Positions 58,229-64,000 of a stretch of 64,000 nt of DNA are shown in pieces. The stretch is from the NCBI GenBank assembly GCA_037157565.1, contig JAZHRO010000013.1:75509501-75573500 (forward strand), given 5' to 3'. The notes under the pieces were generated by a model that made no database searches, was not told where the DNA came from, and worked only from the letters and a program-made list of their open reading frames with translations. How positions within the stretch are numbered: position 1 is the first letter of the stretch; each line of letters starts with the position of its first letter. Source of the stretch: Thalassia testudinum. Taxonomy: Eukaryota > Streptophyta > Magnoliopsida > Alismatales > Hydrocharitaceae. The position numbers and the translations under genes were made by a program.

Positions 58229-58964
58229 ACTCAGCTATACAGAGTTCTCAAAGATATCCACTCATTTCGGAAGGGAACTATGTCCTTGGCGGAGTGCTAT
58301 GGAACTATGAACTTATGGGATGAGCAAGATACTTATCAACCCTTGTCCTTAGATATATCAATCTTGACCAAGCAAAGGGAGGCCATCGGATCAATTCAAT
58401 TTCTCGCCACCCTTGGCCTTGAATGCAAGGCCGTGAAGGATCAATTGAAGATCTTGGAGGAGATCCCTATATCAACGTAGATATATGCTCGTCTCTCTTG
58501 CTTGGAGATATATGATCCTGTCCCACTATCTAACTCCTCTATTATGGTGCTTGTTGGTCGTGGTAGCAATGGATTCTTTTGTGAGTATTGTCACAAAACG
58601 AATCAGACGGTTGACAAGTGATGGGTCAAGCACGGGTATCCTAAGGGGCAGCCTCCTTGGGAAAATCAAGTCTCATATGGGATCAGTGATTCGCAATTTC
58701 AAGAGGATGGTTCTACCACTCAGGTCACTTTCTCCAAAGAAGAATATGATCAATTGTTGACCTCTTCCCAGCCCACTTCTACAGTTAGAGTTTCTATTTT
58801 CATATCTGCATGTACTATTGCCATGTCAACCAAGTCTCATGATCCTGATTGTATTGCTAATTTAGGTGTCTCCTCACACATTACTGAAGATGCTATTTTA
58901 TTTTCTTCCTTGCGGCCTCTGGCTAGCTCCTTCCATGTGGAGATGGTTGATGGTGCATTGTCTC

Positions 58965-59471
58965 TATCGAGATTTGTGTAAGTAGGAGCGTGAAGGCTCC
59001 TTGTCCGTGGGAAAATAGTCCTACGTGGACTATGTGCATGCAAATCAAGAGGGGGCAGCCTAGTGGTCGACAGCCCTGTGTGGTTGGCGTAGGAGGCCGA
59101 CTACCTTGTTGATGGTGGCCAGCGGTGGTGTTGTTGAAGAAAAGAGAGGAAGTGGAGTAGAAGAATAGGAAATATTATTATTGACTAGTTAGATTACAAA
59201 GAGGGAAGACTCTTTTATAGAGTACACATCCCTATTCTTGGAAACCAAAGATCTTATCATATAAGGAAATATCTTATCTCTCTAATTAAATCAAATCATA
59301 ATTACGTTTCCTAAAACATATTTAATAAAAATAGAAAACTTGACTCTTAAGCAAAGGACTCCAACTTGGGTTCTAGAACCCTATGACCGACTACCCTATT
59401 GGGCTCTTCAGATGTTGCCTACTGATTGCCACGTGGACAATCCACGTGGCTTTTTATTCCACGTTCCAACA
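58965..59471 (-). repeat. 3' LTR of the gag-only element
   Basis: 507 bp; pairs with 60670-61161. A PPT complement follows. Confidence 0.88.
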
Positions 59472-60003
59472 CTCCCCCTCAAGTCGAAGGTCGGGAAGCT
59501 GACGACTTGGTCTTCAACTTGTGAGGCTAGACGCCCCACCACTCTTCTTCTTTGAGAGCCATGCTCTCGATCTTCTCCTTTGACATGTCGACGACGAAGC
59601 CTTTTGTGACCTCCGAAGTTGTTGCCTCTAAGGCAACCAAAGTAATCGCTATGGTGGCCGTCGTCTTGTCTTCTCGAAGTAAAGCTCGTAGCTTTTCGAG
59701 GTCTTCATGAGTTAGGGAGTCCACTCGTGAGGTGCTAGTAGCCCCACATGATGGTCTTCCAAACTTCTCTCAGGACTTCTTGCGGATGGTTGTTCGTTCG
59801 TAGTACTAGCACTTCAGATAGACGCGGAAAGATCCATGTCCTCATCCTCGTCCACGCCCCACTCTTGCTTCAGGAATAGCAAGTGCAAAGTTCTCACCTT
59901 TCACCGAGTTTTCATCCTCGACAATCTCCATCTTGATAAGTCGGCAAAAAATGGTCTCAAGATTCATCCTCTCGTTAGAAGCCAGAATCTGATCTTGAGC
60001 AGC

Positions 60004-60600
60004 TCAATAACAGGGATGCAACCCCAATAGAAACTTGGCAGATTGCCAAACCACCCGAGTCTCCCCCTGCTTGTCACAACACAATGGCCCATAGATCTCC
60101 AACTCTTTAAACAATGCATTCATCTTCTCATAATATTTTGTCAAGGAGAGGTCGCCTTGACTGGTTGTCCAAATGCGATTATAGAGGTCAGTAGTATGCG
60201 CATTGCTTGAGGTTCGGGCATACCTTTTCTTGAGGGCCATCCAAATCTCATATGTGCTCTTTTTGTAGAGTATGTTTGAGGCGATGGACAGGTCCATCGA
60301 GTTCATGAGCCAGTTTATGACAACATAATTCTCCTTCTTGAACTTCTTGTCATCCTTCAACTCTGGTGGCTCCTCAAGGAGGATGTTAAGCTTCTCCTGG
60401 CCTCCAACAAATATCTTGAAGGTGCAAGCTCACAAGATATAGTTGGATGCGCCACTAAGCTTGATAGTTGTCCCGGAGACAACCACCTTACTTTCTCCTA
60501 GACCAAGCGTGGCATCTCCGACTGTCGTGGTTGACTTTGCCATCTTCTCTAGTCTTCCTTCTCTACGTAAGGGGCTAGATTTGTTGAGTACTTTCTAGAT
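60004..60600 (-). CDS. copia-type gag of the gag-only element (partial)
   Basis: The 118-codon frame 60360-60004 has the plant copia gag (UBN2-type) signature: VVINWLMNSMDLSIASNI, YEIWMALKKRYA and LYNRIWTTSQGDLSLTKYYE. It would bind element RNA and build the virus-like particle. Upstream sequence to about 60540 probably holds its start (AKSTTTVGDATLGLG-like frame), but the frames are not continuous. There is no zinc knuckle in this frame. Probably a broken gene. Confidence 0.6.
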
Positions 60601-60669
60601 GCGGATATCACCAACATGTAGTCAAATATCCCACACGCACAGGAGCCTAGATCGAAGGCTCTGATACCA

Positions 60670-61161
60670 TGTCAAGATTTGCACGAGTGTGGGGGCTATT
60701 TGTGCATAGGAAAATAGTCCCACGTGGACTATGTGGCATGCAAATCAGGAGGGGGCAGCCTGGTGGTTGGCAACCCTATGTGGTTGGCGCAGGAGGCTGG
60801 CTATCTTGTTGATGGTGGCCAGCAGTGGTGTTGTTGAAGAAGAGGGACGAAGTGGAGTAAAAGAATAGAAAATATTATTATTAACTCAAGAGATTACAAA
60901 GAGAGAAGGCTCTCTTTTATAGAGTACATATCCTTATTTTTGAAAACCAAAGATCTTATCCATAAGGAAAGATCTTATCTCTCTAATTAAATCAAATCAC
61001 AATTACTTTTCCTAAAACACATTTACTAAAAATAGAAAACTTGACTCTTAAGCAAAGGACTCCAACTTGGGTTCTAGAAACCCTTGACCGACTGTCCTAT
61101 TGGGCTCTGCAGACGCTGCCACGTGGACTATCCATGTGGCTTTTTATTCCACGTTCCAACA
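60670..61161 (-). repeat. 5' LTR of the gag-only element
   Basis: 492 bp, TGTCAAG...CCAACA. The exact primer site lies at 60658-60669. Confidence 0.88.
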
Positions 61162-63537
61162 GTCTCCAATGATTGGACTTGGAGACCTCTCTTTCTGGAT
61201 CTCTTTGATAGATGTTATGCATGCTTCGAAATTTACTTTAAACCTTATGCCTATTAGTTAGACTACAGAGGCACTACATTTTCAGAAAATGTTTTATGAT
61301 CACTTCTTGCAGGATCTCCAAACGATAAGGCGAATTGGTGGACTTAAGCAGGATGGCCTTTACTACCTCATCCCACCATCTACACACCTTTCTGCCACTT
61401 CTACTCTTGCCACTACTGCCTTACAGTGGCATTTACACCTGGGTCACTTGAGTATCCCTGTGTTACATCATCAGTTTCCTAAGTTGCAATGTCTAGAGCC
61501 TTTTTAGTGCAATGCATGTCAACTTGGAAAGAATCATAGGGTTTCTTTTTTGTCAAGTCAAAATAAGAGAACTGAGTCGCCTTTTGCATTGATTCATATA
61601 GATTTATAGGGGCCATGTCGTGTTCACAATCTTAGGGGTTGTAGATGTTTTCTGGTTTTGGCGGATGATTATACCCGTGTTATGTGGGTTTATATGTTGA
61701 AAGAAAAATCTAAAACTTCTGTACTTATAAAAAAAACCCTTGAAATAAATACTCAGTTTTCTACTCTTATTTGCACTTTTCCATAGTGACAATGGCCTTA
61801 AGTTCATGAATGCTACCATGGTTGATTTTTTTACTCAATTATCATTCACCATACTTCTTATGTTCACACTTCTCAACAAAATGGCATGGTTGAACGCAAG
61901 CTTAGACACATTCTTAATGTGGCCAAACTTATGATGTGCTAGATGCATGATCCTGCTCAATTCTAGTCTGACGTTGTCCTTACTACTGCATTTCTTATGA
62001 ATAGGTGTCTTCATCTATTCTGAAGAGGAAGATGCCCGATTCTATGTTGTTTCTAGGCTAGGAGGTTTTTTCTCTTATCCCCGTTATGTTTGGCTGTCTG
62101 TTTTGTCCACCTTTTCAAGGTGAACAAGTTGGCGCCCTGGTTCCTTTAGTGCATTTTTCTACGATACTTGCACTCCCTAAAGGTATATCATTGCGATGAC
62201 CCCATAGCTCACAAGTTCTATGTCAGTGTTGATATAACATTCTTTGAGGTGGTTCTTTATTATCAACCAAAAGAAAAGAGCTCATATCCTCCATTGTCGT
62301 AGGATATCCCTCTACTTGTGTTGTTTGCGCTGCCTCTAGAGTCCTCTGAGCCATCCTATTCACCTCATACATCTATACCAAGTCCTTTAAGCCACCTCAG
62401 TCACCAGTGCCTTCACCACCACCACCACCATTCTAACCCAAGGCCTACCACCGACGTGTTCCTCTTCCACCTAGTGTGGAACCACTGTCTACCATCCCTG
62501 CTCTTGCTTATGCTAATCCTACCGAATCCAATGGAAATTAGGTATTACCTTCTACAAAGGGATCCAATATGGACCTTCCTATTACTCAACAGAAGGTCGT
62601 GCAATCCTGTGCGTACTATTCTCTTTCACGACGTATGTCTTTTAATAACTTGCTCGTTTATTCTCTCTTATGGGTGGATAGTCATCAGGTTCCTCGCAGT
62701 TACATCAAGGCATTACAGGATCCTATCTGGACAGCAACAATGCAGGAGGAGATGGATGCTCTCCAATCTCGTAGTACATGGGGTTTGGTTGACCTATCCT
62801 CAAGTGCTACAGTTGTTGGGTGTAAGTGGGTGTTTACCCTCAAATACCTCCCTAATGGCTCAGTTGACAGATACAAGGTCTGACTTGTGCTAAAAGGATA
62901 CACTTCAACCTTTGGGATCAATTACTTCAAGACCTTCTCATTGGTGGCACGACTGAATTCTGTTCGAATTCTACTCTCTGTGGCAGTTAACCTCGACTAG
63001 CCTGTCTTCCAGCTTGACACCAAAAATGCATCTCTATGGGGATCTTCATGAAGATGTCTATATGCAGTAGCCTCCTAGGTTTGTTACTTAGGGGAGTGTC
63101 AGAAGGTGTGCAAATTAAACAAAACTGTATATGGATTGAAGCAGAGCCCTAAGGCATGATTTGAGAGATTTAGTAAAGCTATTCAGTAATTTAGCTTTAC
63201 TAGATCATCTGTTGACTACTCTATTTTTGTGATGCATAAGCTGATATTTTGCTTATAAGAAGCGACAAGGCATCGAGTCTACTAAGGTGTTTTTGCATAC
63301 CCAATTTACTACCAAGGATTTTGGGGTGATTAAGTACTTCTTGGGTATTGAAGTACATCACATTAATGGAGGCATTGTTCCCTCCCAATGGAAATATGTT
63401 CTTGTTATGCTCTGTGAAGCAAGTATGATAGGATGGGTATTCCATTGGATCCGACAGCCCATTTGATAAACCATTGTTAGAGGATATGACTCAATACAAG
63501 GTTATGGTTGGCAAGTTGCTTTATTGTACAGTCATTG

Positions 63538-64000
63538 TTTAAAAAATGCGCCTCGAGGCGCTTGAGGCGTGCACCTTGAGGCGAGGAGTGGCAAATTAGC
63601 CTCGAGGCTTAAGCCTCAGCTCGATTCTGCGAGGCGTGCGCCTCGCTTTGCCGAGGCGTGGCCAAGGCGCTGAGGCGCTAAGGCGTTGGAGAGGTGCCGA
63701 CTCGGGTATGTGAGCAGCCTCAAGCACCTCATCGCAACCTCCACCAGCAAACCGACAGCTCCTGCTCCACAGCATCGCAGCCTCCACCGGCAAGTAGCTC
63801 CACGCAGCGCAGCGCAATGCTACAAGCAGCGGCAGTGCTCCACGCAGCACAGCGCAGTGCTCCAGCGCCAGCAGCGCGAGCACGCAGCGGCAACGCTCTA
63901 CGCAGCGCAGGCTCCAGCACAGCACAGTGCAGCGCAGGTCCATGCAGCGCAGCGTAGTGCAGCACAACGCAGGCACGCAGCGCAGCGGCAGGCTCCAACG
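63538..64000. mobile_element. GAGGCG-rich element, copy 2, left part
   Basis: It begins TGTTTAAAAAATGCGCCTCGAG, like the left end at 3564 (GTTTTAAAAAAC). About 150 bp of dense GAGGCG/CGCCTC words follow (63545-63690), then a GCAGCG-rich interior (63770-64000). It interrupts the RT/RNase H end of copia-G. The other end is outside the window. Confidence 0.55.

Larger units (their letters stand above)
58965..61161 (-). mobile_element. gag-only non-autonomous copia-like LTR element, complete
   Basis: LTRs at 58965-59471 and 60670-61161 are flanked by a perfect 5-bp target duplication GTCTC (58960-58964 and 61162-61166). The primer-site complement GCTCTGATACCA (60658-60669) is exact and abuts the right LTR; CTCCCCCTC (59472-59480) abuts the left. 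The 1.2-kb interior has a single recognisable gene, a copia-type gag on the minus strand (60360-60004 and beyond; MDLSIASNILYKKSTYEIW, LTKYYEKMNALFKELE). There is no protease, integrase or RT. It inserted into the protease-to-integrase part of copia-G, so it is younger than its host. It would need another copia for mobility. Confidence 0.9.
57136..63537 (+). mobile_element. copia retrotransposon G, 3' end lost, with nested element
   Basis: 5' LTR 57136-57291, then a decayed primer site TAATATTAAAGC (57292-57303) and a GC-rich leader. Gag runs 57797-58750 and contains a tandem duplication. Its zinc knuckle near 58580 is broken: His is replaced by Gln and the last Cys codon is a stop (CEYCHKTNQTVDK-stop). 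The protease motif has decayed to NLGVSS (about 58858). After the nested element 58965-61161 come the pre-integrase HLHLGHLSIP (61428), integrase (61530-62260; QQNGMVERKLRH) and RT (62690-63480; DALQSRSTWGL, VVGCKWVFTLKY). It ends at the GAGGCG element. Same family as the copia at 9102. Confidence 0.82.

Noticed and set aside
57131..63535. GTCAT at both ends of copia-G as target duplication
   Set aside because: The right GTCAT belongs to the conserved RT/RNase H coding sequence (KLLYCTVI), so the match is coincidental.
63596..63998. Cys/Arg/Leu-rich open frames on both strands near the right edge
   Set aside because: They come from irregular GCAGCG repeats, which keep several frames open; not proteins.
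1..64000. CRISPR arrays, phage or bacterial defence systems
   Set aside because: The DNA is plant nuclear; no regularly spaced repeats with unique spacers and no bacterial-type genes are present.

Overview
The window is plant nuclear DNA. It is AT-rich, intron-bearing and packed with decayed Ty1/copia, LINE and Ty3/gypsy retrotransposons and small DNA transposons. I cannot name the species. The host-gene protein, the tRNA-iMet-type primer sites and the copia/LINE mix indicate an angiosperm, and the long TE-filled introns suggest a species that keeps old insertions. No rRNA gene, CRISPR array, operon or bacterial feature is present.

The one gene I can identify is on the minus strand: the 3' part of MAG2-interacting protein 2 (MIP2), the plant relative of NBAS/Sec39. 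It is a subunit of the MAG2 (Dsl1/NRZ-like) complex that tethers Golgi-to-ER retrograde vesicles. Five exons (53563-52339, 24505-24149, 23949-22737, 22219-21954, 16590-14056) splice in phase into 1864 codons plus stop. The amino-terminal exons lie beyond the right edge. Its introns measure 5.4 kb, 0.5 kb, 0.2 kb, 27.8 kb and at least 10.4 kb.

Layout. 1-5.5 kb: a non-autonomous copia-like LTR element (438-2725), a hAT-like element (2838-3478), a GAGGCG-rich element (3564-4632) and low-complexity DNA. 7-12.7 kb: a 77-bp tRNA-like SINE, weak signs of an unidentified plus-strand gene, a LINE fragment, and a copia element split by a MULE-like insertion. 14-16.6 kb: MIP2 last exon. 17.8-21.7 kb: minus-strand copia with perfect GATAT target duplication. 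22-24.5 kb: three MIP2 exons. 24.5-52.3 kb: giant intron holding LINE-B, copia-B flanked by about 318-bp direct repeats, LINE-C, copia-D, LINE-E, an LTR fragment, and an inverted, rearranged gypsy element. 52.3-53.6 kb: MIP2 exon. 53.6-64 kb: further intron with LINE-F, copia-G carrying a nested gag-only LTR element with perfect GTCTC target duplication, and a second GAGGCG element.

All recognisable transposon genes carry stops or frameshifts; the MIP2 exons are open throughout. The most unusual signals are (1) a series of very short A- or T-tailed insertions (13-49 bp) flanked by 14-18-bp direct repeats, one only a few bases from a MIP2 splice acceptor; (2) a copia element flanked by a duplicated segment of about 318 bp instead of the normal 5 bp; (3) a large imperfect palindrome of gypsy DNA whose two arms keep a CX2CX4HX4C motif; (4) a templated micro-insertion copied from about 0.1 kb away. 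I found no convincing new protein system; the novelty is in insertion and repair structures.
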